Below are positions 31,491 through 40,424 of a stretch of DNA of 64,000 nucleotides, in pieces; positions within the stretch are counted from its first letter, which is position 1; each line of letters opens with the position of its first letter. The DNA is taken from positions 1 to 64,000 of the IMG/VR virus record IMGVR_UViG_3300032235_000715; one strand, written 5' to 3'. This DNA comes from a virus. The translations under genes and the position numbers were made by a program. Below the pieces are notes generated by a model, which did no database searches, was not told where the DNA came from, and saw nothing but the letters and a program-made list of their open reading frames with translations.

Positions 31491-33368
31491 ATGCCCAAAA
31501 TCAAGTCGCATAAAACCGTTGAGCAAATTGCAAAGAAGCATCGTCTTGATGTTTCTTTTATACAAAAGCAACTTGATATTGGAGAACCTATTGAACATGA
31601 GCACACTCAAGATCATGAACTTGCTCGTAATATTGCTCTTCAACACTTAGATGAGATTCCAGACTATTATACTCGTTTGAAAAAAATGGAAGCAGATGCC
31701 AAGAAGCATCATAAAAAATTTAAAGATATTAAAGAAGAAGGTCTTCGTGATTGGTTTGGTAAATCTAAATCAAAAGATGGAAAATCTGGATGGGTGAACG
31801 TTGTAACTGGCGGAACTTGTGCAAGTGACGAGCCTGGGGAAGGAGTTCCAAAATGCGTATCCTCTTCCAAAAGAGCAAGCATGACTAAAGCAGAAAGACT
31901 TTCTGCGTCAAGAAGAAAAAAAGCAGCAGACTCTGATCAGCAACAAAAATCGAATGCTGCAAAACCAACTTATGTTTCTACCGATTCACCTAGAAATAAA
32001 ATGAAAGAAGAAATGGACGTACAAGAAGCAAAAGATAAACCAAGTAAGGGTAGTGGTAAAAAGGATGCTTGTTACCATAAGGTAAAATCTAGATATTCTG
32101 TTTGGCCAAGTGCATATGCTTCTGGAGCACTTGTAAAATGTCGTAATGTTGGCGCAGATAACTGGGGAACTAAATCGGAGGAAACTATGCACGAAGAAGA
32201 AAGATACTGTCCTTTATGTGACAAGAGAGAAACAAGATCCGAGTGCTCTTATGGAGAGAAAGCATGGGATAAGGTTTCTGTAAAGGATGAAGAGTACTCA
32301 ATGGCAAGATCAGAACTCAAAACCATTGAAGATGCAGTAAAAAGGATCAAATCAAAAGTTGGTAAAGGTGAGGGAGATCTAGAAGCATGGGTTCAGTCAA
32401 AAATTACTAAAGCAGCAGATTATATCGATACTGCAGCAGATTATATTGCAAGCGGAGAAATGGAAGAATCTTTTGGGTATGAGATAGATCCAGAAAAACA
32501 TAAAAAAACTAAAATGTCATCCGCGGCAAAAAAAATTGATAATATGACAACCGCACAACAAGCACAATTACCACAAAAAGCAAAGAAAGTTGTTGGTGTT
32601 ACTTTACCCAAATTTGAAGAAACTTTGGTTGATAAAATTACAAGGGAAATATTAGATGAAAAATGTTGGCCAGGTTATAAAAGAAAAAAAGGAACTAAAG
32701 AGTTTGATAAAGGTTCTTGCGTAAAAGCAGAAGATGTAACTATTGAAGATGCTGACGGAAATACTTTTGCTGAAGTAGTCGATATTATCAAACCAGAACC
32801 AATTAGAGGATTTAAGTCTCAAGTAAGTGAGGCAACAAGACTTCAAGCACAAACTGGAAATGTTATTGCAGTAACTCTTTCTTGGAGAGGAAAATATTAT
32901 TCACTTAAGATGTTTTTCCCCCAAGTTAAGACTCCATCAAGAAAAGAAATTAATGATGAACTCCAAAAAGTTTATCCTGGATCTGTCGCAATTTACCATT
33001 CAGTTTCTGAAATTCAACCAGGACAACCACTCGTCCAAATGTGTGGACCTCAGGGGGGAAGTTCAGCAAAACCTGGACCAAATAAAAATTATGTTAAGAC
33101 CATGGGAGAAGAAGTTGAGTTGGAAGAAGAAGGTCCCTCTCTGTCTGTAGGTAGAGGAGAAAAACTTCCTGTAAGTAAAGGTGGAGGTCTTACCAAAAAG
33201 GGGAGAGAAAAATATAATCGTGCTACGGGATCCAATTTGCAGGCACCAGTAACTGGAGATGTAGAACCAGGAAGTAAAGCAGCAAAACGACGTAAAGCAT
33301 TTTGCTCTCGCAGTAGAAGTTGGAAAGGAGAAAGAGGATTAGCAGCAAGAAGACGTTGGAAGTGTTAA
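31491..33368 (+). CDS. Multi-domain Lys/Cys-rich mosaic protein between the terminase subunits
   Basis: A 625-residue protein with no single homologue recognised. In order: a His-rich DUF5661-like domain (1-75, IKSHKTVEQIAKKHRLD, YYTRLKKME); a DUF5872-like region (85-170, SGWVNVVTGGTCASDEPG); a Cys-containing KDACYHKVKSRYSVWPSAYASG segment (191-212); a zinc-ribbon-like CPLC (240-243) with C252; a helical ITKAADYIDTAADYIAS segment (305-321); a CWPGYKRKKGTKEFDKGSC element (392-410); a YPG domain (457-504) shared with the protein at 40101-40421; and a DUF6321-like, Arg-rich C-terminus (549-625, LTKKGREKYNRATGSN, AAKRRKAFC). Such domains are found in giant-virus and phage virion or chromatin-like proteins. 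A late, DNA-associated or packaged protein is inferred from composition, promoter and position; domain names are from memory of the families. Confidence 0.65.
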   Translation: MPKIKSHKTVEQIAKKHRLDVSFIQKQLDIGEPIEHEHTQDHELARNIALQHLDEIPDYYTRLKKMEADAKKHHKKFKDIKEEGLRDWFGKSKSKDGKSGWVNVVTGGTCASDEPGEGVPKCVSSSKRASMTKAERLSASRRKKAADSDQQQKSNAAKPTYVSTDSPRNKMKEEMDVQEAKDKPSKGSGKKDACYHKVKSRYSVWPSAYASGALVKCRNVGADNWGTKSEETMHEEERYCPLCDKRETRSECSYGEKAWDKVSVKDEEYSMARSELKTIEDAVKRIKSKVGKGEGDLEAWVQSKITKAADYIDTAADYIASGEMEESFGYEIDPEKHKKTKMSSAAKKIDNMTTAQQAQLPQKAKKVVGVTLPKFEETLVDKITREILDEKCWPGYKRKKGTKEFDKGSCVKAEDVTIEDADGNTFAEVVDIIKPEPIRGFKSQVSEATRLQAQTGNVIAVTLSWRGKYYSLKMFFPQVKTPSRKEINDELQKVYPGSVAIYHSVSEIQPGQPLVQMCGPQGGSSAKPGPNKNYVKTMGEEVELEEEGPSLSVGRGEKLPVSKGGGLTKKGREKYNRATGSNLQAPVTGDVEPGSKAAKRRKAFCSRSRSWKGERGLAARRRWKC

Positions 33369-33409
33369 TTTATTCTTATATTTAAAAAAATAGAGGTTGA
33401 TTTATTATC

Positions 33410-35056
33410 ATGTCAAATGATGTTTATTTGGGCAACCCTTTGCTCAAGAAGGCAAATACACCAATCGAATTTACTCAAGATCAAATTATTGAATTTGTTA
33501 AGTGTAAAGATGATCCAGTTTATTTTGCAAATAATTATGTAAAAATTGTAACCCTTGATCATGGTCTACAAAATTTTAAACCATATCATTTCCAAGAAAA
33601 GTTAATCAATAACTTTCATAATCATAGATTTAATATATGTAAGATGCCACGACAGACTGGTAAGTCTACAACTGTGGTGTCTTTTTTATTGCATTATGCA
33701 GTTTTCAACGATAACGTAAATATTGGTATTCTTGCAAACAAAGCAGCAACTGCTAGAGAACTTCTAGACCGTCTTCAGACTGCTTATGAGAATCTACCAA
33801 AGTGGATGCAACAAGGTATCATATCTTGGAACAAAGGTTCTCTAGAACTTGAGAATGGTTCAAAGATTTTAGCGGCATCCACTTCTGCATCTGCTGTTCG
33901 AGGAATGTCTTTTAACATTCTATTCTTGGACGAATTTGCATTCGTTCCAAATCATATTGCAGATTCATTCTTTGCATCTGTTTATCCCACTATTACTTCT
34001 GGTAAACAAACCAAAGTTATTATAGTTTCTACACCACACGGTATGAATCATTTCTACCGAATGTGGCACGATGCTGAAAAAGGTAAAAATGAATATGTAT
34101 TTACTGACGTTCATTGGAGTGAAGTTCCGGGAAGAGACGAGGAATGGAAAAAACAAACTATTGCCAACACTTCCGATCAACAGTTTAAAGTTGAGTTTGA
34201 ATGTGAATTCTTAGGTTCTGTTGATACTCTTATTGCACCATCCAAACTTAGAACACTCGTCTACGATGCCCCTAAGACACGTAGCGCAGGTTTAGATGTT
34301 TATGTTGATCCAGAGGACAATCACGATTATCTAATCACTGTAGACGTTGCTAGAGGCGTAGGAAATGACTATTCTGCATTTACTATTGTGGACATTACAC
34401 AGTTTCCTCATAAAATAGTTGGAAAATATAGAAATAATGAAATCAAACCAATGCTCTTTCCAAGTATAATTCAGGAAACAGCAACTGCATATAATAATGC
34501 TTATATTTTATGTGAGGTTAATGATGTTGGAGACCAAGTAGCAAGCATTCTTCAATATGATTTAGAATATAATAATTTGCTAATGTGTTCTATGAGAGGT
34601 AGAGCAGGTCAAATCGTTGGACAAGGTTTTTCTGGAAAGAAAACTCAACTTGGTGTTAAGATGTCAAAAACTGTCAAAAAAGTTGGGTGCTTAAATCTTA
34701 AAACAATGATTGAAGAAAGTAAGTTAATATTAAACGATTATGAGATTATTAGTGAACTTACTACATTTATCCAAAAACACAATTCATTTGAAGCAGAGGA
34801 AGGGTGCAATGATGATCTTGCAATGTGCTTAGTAATATATGCTTGGTTAGTTGCTCAGGATTATTTCAAAGAGCTTACGGATCAAGATGTTAGAAAAAGA
34901 TTATATGAAGAGCAAAAAAACCAAATAGAACAAGACATGTCACCATTTGGTTTTATTTCTGACGGATTAGATAATAGCAGTTTTTTAGATGTCGATGGTG
35001 ATCGATGGTATGTTGATGAATATGGAGATCGCGCTTATATGTGGGAATACATGTAA
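33410..35056 (+). CDS. 17: gp17 large terminase subunit (packaging ATPase and nuclease)
   Basis: A 548-residue protein (T4 gp17 has 610). Walker A is MPRQTGKST (79-87), Walker B ILFLDEFAF with D174 and E175, and the coupling motif STP at 207-209. The C-terminal RNase-H-like nuclease begins at LITVDVARG with D312 and includes CEVNDVGDQ and the acidic NDDLAM near residue 463. It powers DNA translocation into the prohead and cuts the concatemer. AGAGG stands 16 bases before the ATG. The next small gene begins at the base after the stop. Confidence 0.95.
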   Translation: MSNDVYLGNPLLKKANTPIEFTQDQIIEFVKCKDDPVYFANNYVKIVTLDHGLQNFKPYHFQEKLINNFHNHRFNICKMPRQTGKSTTVVSFLLHYAVFNDNVNIGILANKAATARELLDRLQTAYENLPKWMQQGIISWNKGSLELENGSKILAASTSASAVRGMSFNILFLDEFAFVPNHIADSFFASVYPTITSGKQTKVIIVSTPHGMNHFYRMWHDAEKGKNEYVFTDVHWSEVPGRDEEWKKQTIANTSDQQFKVEFECEFLGSVDTLIAPSKLRTLVYDAPKTRSAGLDVYVDPEDNHDYLITVDVARGVGNDYSAFTIVDITQFPHKIVGKYRNNEIKPMLFPSIIQETATAYNNAYILCEVNDVGDQVASILQYDLEYNNLLMCSMRGRAGQIVGQGFSGKKTQLGVKMSKTVKKVGCLNLKTMIEESKLILNDYEIISELTTFIQKHNSFEAEEGCNDDLAMCLVIYAWLVAQDYFKELTDQDVRKRLYEEQKNQIEQDMSPFGFISDGLDNSSFLDVDGDRWYVDEYGDRAYMWEYM

Positions 35057-35287
35057 ATGGATTTAGATAAGCAGATAAAACTTGGACATTTGCTATTAGC
35101 AGATAGAAAATGTAGAGTCTGTGGTGAAACAAAAAACTTAATAGATGCATTTTATAGAACAAGAAAAGATCGTGGTCCAGTTGCATCTTCTTACTCTTAT
35201 GAGTGCAAAGAGTGTACTATAAAAAGAATTATTGAACGTAAAAAAGACACACCCCCAGCGATAAACTGGGAATATCCTGATTGGTAG
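35057..35287 (+). CDS. Small zinc-ribbon protein, HNH-like Cys pairs
   Basis: A 76-residue protein with two CxxC pairs: CRVCGE (residues 16-21) and CKECT (52-56), separated by a DAFYRTRKDRG segment. This is the usual arrangement of small phage zinc-finger proteins, some of which resemble the zinc part of HNH nucleases, but the catalytic HNH histidines are not evident. Its ATG directly follows the gp17 stop, so it is translationally coupled. The function is unknown; its presence between gp17 and gp18 recalls similar small ORFs in cyanophages. Confidence 0.7.
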   Translation: MDLDKQIKLGHLLLADRKCRVCGETKNLIDAFYRTRKDRGPVASSYSYECKECTIKRIIERKKDTPPAINWEYPDW

Positions 35288-35293
35288 ATATTC

Positions 35294-35326
35294 ACGTCAG
35301 GTTTCCCCTGCGTAAAGTATCTTTTT
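35294..35326 (+). terminator. Weak candidate terminator before gp18
   Basis: A short stem ACG(T)CAGG (35294-35301, one bulged T) pairs with CCTGCGT (35107 equivalents 35307-35313) around TTTCC, and CTTTTT follows at 35321-35326 after eight bases. The late promoter AATAAATA begins directly after. The U-tract is distant, so termination is uncertain. Confidence 0.35.
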
Positions 35327-35334
35327 AATAAATA
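35327..35334 (+). promoter_or_regulatory. Late promoter motif AATAAATA before gp18
   Basis: AATAAATA lies 35 bases before the tail sheath gene, which also has an SD-like GGAG eight bases before its ATG. One of the strongest late genes would be expected to have its own promoter. Confidence 0.7.
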
Positions 35335-35369
35335 TTTTTTAGATAAACTGAGATTTCACGGAGAAAAAA

Positions 35370-37574
35370 ATGGCGACTCCTCAATTATCTCCAGGCGTAC
35401 TCGTCAGGGAAGTTGATTTAACTGTAGGAAGAGCTGATAATGTTTTAGATAATATTGGCGCAATCGCTGGGCCCTTCCCAATTGGACCTGTTGATTTCCC
35501 AATTGATATTGCAACTGAACAGGATTTAATCAATACTTTTGGCAAACCAATTTCAACGGACTCTCAGTATGAGTACTGGATGAGTGCTTCATCTTATCTC
35601 TCATATGGCGGTGTTCTTAAAGTTGTTAGAACTGGTGGATCAACTCTGAACAATGCTAACGCTGGAGTTGGTGCCGCATCGACATCATCTTTAGATATTG
35701 ACAATTATGATGATTATATTAATAATCATTCAGAAGGAAATAACTTTACATTTGCTGCAAAGAATCCAGGTTCTTGGGCGAACAATCTGAAGGTATGTGT
35801 GATTGATGATTTGGGAGATCAAATCATCGGAATCGCAACTACTAATGTAGGTGCTCTTGGTGCTCAAATTGGACTTGGTGTTACTACACCCCTCACTTCA
35901 GTAACTCTACCTGGTGCAGGATCTACTTCTTCATTCACTGGTTATCTCAAGGGTATTATTACCGGCATTACTACAGATGCAACCAATAGCAACAGTACTA
36001 TCACAGTAAAAATTACCTCTAGAGTTTCTTCAGCAGGAACAGAAACTCAGATTAATTATGCTGAAGGTACTTCTTTTGCAGCGTTTGCGGAATCTCAATC
36101 AGTAAGGTTCATCAATTCATCTGGTGGTTTTGCGGGAACTGCAACTGTCGCTTCTGTTTCTGATTGGTACAACCAACAAACTCTTGGATTAACCAATACT
36201 ATAATCTATTGGAAGTCTATTGCACCTAAACCTGCAACAAATAGATATTCCTTAGATAGAAATGGAAAGAATGATGCTATTCACGTTGTTGTAGTTGATG
36301 ATCTTGGAACAATTACTGGAAATCAAGGAACTATTCTTGAAAAGCACGTAAGTCTTTCTAAGGCTCTTGATTCTGTTTCTGCGGTTAATTCTCCACAGAA
36401 AATTTGGTATGAACAATATCTTGCAGATTTCTCATCACAAGTTTATGCTGGCGGAAATCCATCAAGTGCTGCAGATGCTTACTGGGGTACTGCACCAAGA
36501 GCAACTGGATTTACCACATATTCTGGTGTTCCTTCTACTTCCTTTACACCAATTTCTACACCAAATGGTCTTTGGGGTCTAACTGCCCAAGATGTAACTT
36601 TTAGTGCAATTGGAAACAAAACCTACACCTTATCTGGTGGTGTTGATTATTCCGCTTCTGGTGGAATGAAAGCAACTCTCGGCGATCTAATTACTTCATA
36701 TGACAAGTTCTCAAACAAAGATGAAGTTCAAGTTGACTATTTAATTATGGGCCCAGGTATGGACAATGTTTCCAATTCTCAAGCAAAGGCAAGTTACTTA
36801 ATTTCTCTTGCAGAGCAAAGAAAGGATTGTGTAGCGACTGTTGGACCTCACAAATCTGATCTAGTTGGAATTACAAATACTACAACTCAAACAACAAACC
36901 TCGTTAAGTATTTTAGTTCACTATCATCTTCTTCATATGCAGTCTTTGATAGTGGATATAAGTACACTTATGATAGATTCAATAACAAGTTTGTTTACGT
37001 TCCATGCAATGCTGATGTTGCGGGTCTAATGTGTCGCACCAATATTGTTGCATATCCTTGGTTCTCTCCTGCAGGTCAGCAGAGAGGCATTATCAACAAT
37101 GCAATCAAACTTGCATATAATCCAAATAAAGCACAGAGAGATCAACTTTATCCTCAGAGAGTTAATGCAATTGTAACTCAACCTGGCATAGGTACTCTGC
37201 TGTTTGGCGACAAAACTGCTCTAGGTTATGCATCGGCATTTGACAGAATTAATGTTCGTCGTCTGTTCCTTACCATCGAACAAGCACTCCAAAGAGCTGC
37301 TCAGGCACAACTCTTTGAATTGAACGATGAACTGACAAGAGCAAACTTTAAGAACATTGTTGAACCTTATCTACGTGATGTTCAGGCAAAGAGGGGTCTC
37401 TATGGATTCCTTGTAGTCTGCGACACAACTAATAACACTCCTGACGTTATTGATAATAATGAGTTTAGAGCGGACATCTTCCTGAAACCTGCCAAGTCTA
37501 TTAACTATGTAACTCTCACCTTTGTTGCTACACGCACTGGTGTAAGTTTTGAAGAAGTTGCAGGTACTGTTTGA
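35370..37574 (+). CDS. 18: gp18 tail sheath protein
   Basis: A 734-residue protein (T4 gp18 has 659). It starts with the sheath signature MATPQLSPGVLVREVDLT, keeps the VGPFPIGPV-like AIAGPFPIGPVD (31-42), and in the conserved C-terminal half RQQR-like AGQQRGIINNAIKLAYNP and GTLLFGDKTALGYASAFDRINVRR split over residues 575-635. The C-terminal domain forms the inner sheath ring around the tube. The middle (about 150-260) is Thr/Ser/Gly-rich and variable, the outward-facing part in this family. Confidence 0.95.
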   Translation: MATPQLSPGVLVREVDLTVGRADNVLDNIGAIAGPFPIGPVDFPIDIATEQDLINTFGKPISTDSQYEYWMSASSYLSYGGVLKVVRTGGSTLNNANAGVGAASTSSLDIDNYDDYINNHSEGNNFTFAAKNPGSWANNLKVCVIDDLGDQIIGIATTNVGALGAQIGLGVTTPLTSVTLPGAGSTSSFTGYLKGIITGITTDATNSNSTITVKITSRVSSAGTETQINYAEGTSFAAFAESQSVRFINSSGGFAGTATVASVSDWYNQQTLGLTNTIIYWKSIAPKPATNRYSLDRNGKNDAIHVVVVDDLGTITGNQGTILEKHVSLSKALDSVSAVNSPQKIWYEQYLADFSSQVYAGGNPSSAADAYWGTAPRATGFTTYSGVPSTSFTPISTPNGLWGLTAQDVTFSAIGNKTYTLSGGVDYSASGGMKATLGDLITSYDKFSNKDEVQVDYLIMGPGMDNVSNSQAKASYLISLAEQRKDCVATVGPHKSDLVGITNTTTQTTNLVKYFSSLSSSSYAVFDSGYKYTYDRFNNKFVYVPCNADVAGLMCRTNIVAYPWFSPAGQQRGIINNAIKLAYNPNKAQRDQLYPQRVNAIVTQPGIGTLLFGDKTALGYASAFDRINVRRLFLTIEQALQRAAQAQLFELNDELTRANFKNIVEPYLRDVQAKRGLYGFLVVCDTTNNTPDVIDNNEFRADIFLKPAKSINYVTLTFVATRTGVSFEEVAGTV

Positions 37575-37583
37575 TTATTATTC

Positions 37584-37591
37584 AATAAATA
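37584..37591 (+). promoter_or_regulatory. Late promoter motif AATAAATA before gp19
   Basis: AATAAATA is 22 bases before the gp19 GTG and is followed by a full AAGGAGGT ribosome binding site (37597-37604). Confidence 0.7.
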
Positions 37592-37612
37592 ACCTTAAGG
37601 AGGTAACGAATC

Positions 37613-38197
37613 GTGGCAAGACTCAAGACAATCTCTCAATTTAAGAGTGCTTTAAGTGGTGGTGGTGCTCGCCCCAATCTATTTGAAGTTGAGTTAACGA
37701 CTTTCCCATCTGGAATTTCATGGGATGCAGATAAATTCAAATATCTTTGCAAAGCAGCCGCACTTCCAGCATCAAATATTTCACCAATTGATGTTCCTTT
37801 TAGAGGAAGAATCTTTAAGGTTGCTGGGGACAGAACAATTGATACTTGGACTGTAACCATCATCAACGATGAAGACTTCAGACTCAGAAGAGCATTTGAA
37901 GCTTGGACTGAACTGATTGCAAAACTTGATAACAATTTGGGCGCAACTCAACCAGCTGCGTATATGAGCAATGCAACTGTTTATCAACTCGGAAGAGGTG
38001 CTACAGTAAACAGCACAACTAATGCTGGATCTGATAGTTCAATTCTAGCTGCATATAAGTTTGTTGATATTTTCCCAACGTCAGTTTCAAACATTGATCT
38101 TTCGTATGATAGTGGCGACACTATTGAGGAATTCACCGTTGAATTCCAAGTTCAATCTTACGAAATCATTAGTGGAACTACGGCAGCTAAAGTCTAA
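37613..38197 (+). CDS. 19: gp19 tail tube protein (GTG start)
   Basis: A 194-residue protein (T4 gp19 has 163). The N-terminus ARLKTISQFKSALSGGGARPNLFEVEL and the segments FKYLCKAAALPASNISPIDVPFRG and RTIDTWTVTIINDEDFRLR are typical of T4-like tube proteins. Start is GTG, chosen because a near-perfect AAGGAGGT stands eight bases upstream and no ATG fits. gp19 hexamers stack into the inner tube through which DNA passes. It lies between the sheath and portal genes, as in T4. Confidence 0.95.
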   Translation: MARLKTISQFKSALSGGGARPNLFEVELTTFPSGISWDADKFKYLCKAAALPASNISPIDVPFRGRIFKVAGDRTIDTWTVTIINDEDFRLRRAFEAWTELIAKLDNNLGATQPAAYMSNATVYQLGRGATVNSTTNAGSDSSILAAYKFVDIFPTSVSNIDLSYDSGDTIEEFTVEFQVQSYEIISGTTAAKV

Positions 38198-38203
38198 TAA
38201 ATA
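38196..38203 (+). promoter_or_regulatory. Late promoter motif AATAAATA before gp20
   Basis: AATAAATA overlaps the gp19 stop codon and lies 30 bases before the portal gene ATG. Confidence 0.65.
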
Positions 38204-38233
38204 GACAAAAGGCAAAAGAACAAAAAATAAATT

Positions 38234-39913
38234 ATGGCAAGATTGTTTGGATTTTCTATTGAAGATAGCGAACCATTATCTCCAGGTGTAGTCAGTCCAG
38301 TTCCTCAAAATAATGAGGACGGGACTGACCACTACCTGAGTAGTGGTTTTTTTGGTTCGTATGTTGATATTGAAGGAGTTTATAGAACAGAGTTTGATTT
38401 AATCAAAAGATATCGAGAAATGGCACTTCATCCTGAGTGTGACAGTGCTATTGAAGATATTGTTAATGAAGCAATTGTATCAGATACTAATGATACTCCT
38501 GTAGAAATTGAACTTTCCAACTTGAATGCGAGTGATGGAATCAAGAAGAAGATCAGACAGGAATTTAAATATATTCTTTCTCTTTTAGATTTTGATAAAA
38601 AGTCTCACGAAATTTATAGAAATTGGTATGTGGATGGTAGGTTATATTATCACAAAGTAATTGATTTAAAGAATCCACACGAAGGAATTCAAGAACTGCG
38701 TTACATAGACCCAATGAAAATGCGGTATGTAAGGCAGCAAAAAAAGAGCGAAAAGGACAAATATAGATTGTCTAATATTAACTCGGATAATCCAATGGAT
38801 TTTGAGTTTCCTGAAATTGAGGAATATTTCATTTATAATCCAAAACTGACATACCCAGCAAGTAACCCATCATCTCTTGGTGGAACTGCTGGAATCAAAA
38901 TGTCGAAAGATTCTATCACATACTGCACATCAGGTCTAGTAGATAGAAATAAAGGATCAACTCTCTCATATCTCCATAAGGCAATTAAATCACTCAATCA
39001 ACTTCGCATGATTGAGGATAGTCTTGTTATCTATAGATTATCTCGTGCTCCAGAAAGAAGAATTTTCTACATTGATGTAGGCAATCTCCCTAAAGTAAAA
39101 GCAGAACAATATCTTCGCGATGTTATGATGCGTTATCGCAATAAACTTGTATATGATGCAAATACAGGTGAAATTCGCGATGATAAAAAATTTATGTCAA
39201 TGCTTGAGGATTTTTGGCTTCCAAGAAGAGAAGGTGGAAGAGGTACTGAAATCTCAACACTTCCTGGCGGACAAAACCTTGGAGAGATTACTGACATTAA
39301 TTATTTCCAAGAAAAACTTTATAGATCTTTAAATGTACCTACAACAAGAATTGGTGGAGATGGTGGATTTAATCTCGGCAGATCCTCAGAGATTCTTCGC
39401 GATGAAGTTAAGTTCAGCAAGTTTGTTGCTCGCCTTAGAAAGAGATTCTCATATATGTTCCACGATATGTTGAGAACTCAACTTATTCTTAAAAATATTA
39501 TTACTCCAGAGGATTGGAGTATTATGGAAGAACATATTCAATATGACTTCCTTTATGACAATCATTTTGCAGAACTTAAGGATGCCGAACTTCTAAATGA
39601 AAGATTAAATATGGTTCAAATAGCAGAACCATATGTCGGAAAGTATTTTTCACAAGATTATTTGAGAAGAAAGATTCTTCGCCAAACTGACGAGGAAATT
39701 GTCGAGCAAGATAAGATTATGAAGAAAGAAATTAAAGATGGTATTATTCCAGATCCAAGTATCCCAGTGGATCCAACAACAGGTATGCCTTTAGATCAAA
39801 CTTCGCAGATGGATCTTGGACAACCAGTAATGGAACCCAATCTTGATGCCCAAGGTGCTGCAACTGAAGCAAGCGGTAAGATTGCAGAAATGCCCAAGGG
39901 TGGCGAGATATAA
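38234..39913 (+). CDS. 20: gp20 portal protein
   Basis: A 559-residue protein (T4 gp20 has 524). Hallmarks include YREMALHPECDSAIEDIVNEA (about 60-80), the LSYLHKAIKSLNQLRMIEDS helix (238-257) with SRAPERRIFYIDVGNLPK following, and LPGGQNLGEITDINYF, all standard in cyanophage portal proteins. The dodecamer forms the DNA entry vertex, nucleates prohead assembly and docks the gp17 motor. The last 60 residues are acidic and Pro/Gln-rich. Confidence 0.96.
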   Translation: MARLFGFSIEDSEPLSPGVVSPVPQNNEDGTDHYLSSGFFGSYVDIEGVYRTEFDLIKRYREMALHPECDSAIEDIVNEAIVSDTNDTPVEIELSNLNASDGIKKKIRQEFKYILSLLDFDKKSHEIYRNWYVDGRLYYHKVIDLKNPHEGIQELRYIDPMKMRYVRQQKKSEKDKYRLSNINSDNPMDFEFPEIEEYFIYNPKLTYPASNPSSLGGTAGIKMSKDSITYCTSGLVDRNKGSTLSYLHKAIKSLNQLRMIEDSLVIYRLSRAPERRIFYIDVGNLPKVKAEQYLRDVMMRYRNKLVYDANTGEIRDDKKFMSMLEDFWLPRREGGRGTEISTLPGGQNLGEITDINYFQEKLYRSLNVPTTRIGGDGGFNLGRSSEILRDEVKFSKFVARLRKRFSYMFHDMLRTQLILKNIITPEDWSIMEEHIQYDFLYDNHFAELKDAELLNERLNMVQIAEPYVGKYFSQDYLRRKILRQTDEEIVEQDKIMKKEIKDGIIPDPSIPVDPTTGMPLDQTSQMDLGQPVMEPNLDAQGAATEASGKIAEMPKGGEI

Positions 39914-39916
39914 ATA
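39909..39916 (+). promoter_or_regulatory. Late promoter motif TATAAATA before gp67
   Basis: TATAAATA, the exact T4 late consensus, overlaps the gp20 stop and lies 27 bases before the next ATG. Confidence 0.7.
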
Positions 39917-39942
39917 AAGAAAAATATTATTAGGTATTAAAA

Positions 39943-40104
39943 ATGGATGACCTTTTAGATATGATTGCTGCTGACGAATCTCCTTCGCAGATTAGTGATA
40001 AAATTAAAGACCTTTTGTTTGCAAAAGCAGCAGAAAAAGTCGATGATTTTCGTCCTGCAGTAGCAAACGCATTGTTCAATAACGAAACCGTAGAAGAAGA
40101 ATGA
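39943..40104 (+). CDS. 67: gp67-like prohead core protein
   Basis: A 53-residue ORF starting MDDLLDMIAADESPSQISD and ending in an acidic tail (NETVEEE). T4 gp67 is also a short protein with a helical N-terminus and a long acidic tail, encoded right after gp20. Cyanophage gp67 proteins are of this size. It would be part of the scaffold core and be degraded by gp21. Its TGA overlaps the next ATG (ATGA). Confidence 0.7.
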   Translation: MDDLLDMIAADESPSQISDKIKDLLFAKAAEKVDDFRPAVANALFNNETVEEE

Positions 40105-40421
40105 AATCCTTTAGACAGTTCATCTCAGAGTCTGTAAATATTTCTGGAGACTTTACCGGAAATCTTTACATTAATTCTTCTCAACCAGAGCAACAATCGG
40201 TTGGTGAGGAATATGTTGCAGATGTTCTGTGGAACGGAAGTCTCTATAGAATGGAATTAATTACTAAAAACGGAATTCCTTCTCCGAGAGACCTTGGCGA
40301 GCAACTGCAATCTGATTATCCTGGAGCAGTTGTTCATCAGATTTATCCAGTTACAGAAAAAAATTTAAACATCAAAAACGCACAAAGATATCACCCATCA
40401 AAGTTAGAATGGATTGATTGA
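40101..40421 (+). CDS. 68: CTS-tagged prohead protein at the gp68 position
   Basis: A 106-residue protein. The first ten residues, MKSFRQFISE, closely resemble the capsid-targeting sequence of T4 internal proteins (MKTYQEFIAE) and end in I-S-E, a perfect gp21 protease site ((I/L)-x-E). So it is probably packaged in the core and cleaved after residue 10. Residues 36-84 form a small domain (YVADVLWNGSLYRMEL, PSPRDLGEQLQSDYPGAV) that recurs inside the 625-residue protein at 31491-33368. The ATG overlaps the gp67 stop. The gp68 label rests on position; sequence similarity to T4 gp68 is not evident. Confidence 0.65.
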   Translation: MKSFRQFISESVNISGDFTGNLYINSSQPEQQSVGEEYVADVLWNGSLYRMELITKNGIPSPRDLGEQLQSDYPGAVVHQIYPVTEKNLNIKNAQRYHPSKLEWID

Positions 40422-40424
40422 TAA

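Noticed and set aside
35057-35287. HNH homing endonuclease next to gp17
   Set aside because: The Cys pairs are present, but the His-Asn-His catalytic residues are not seen and the protein is only 76 residues.
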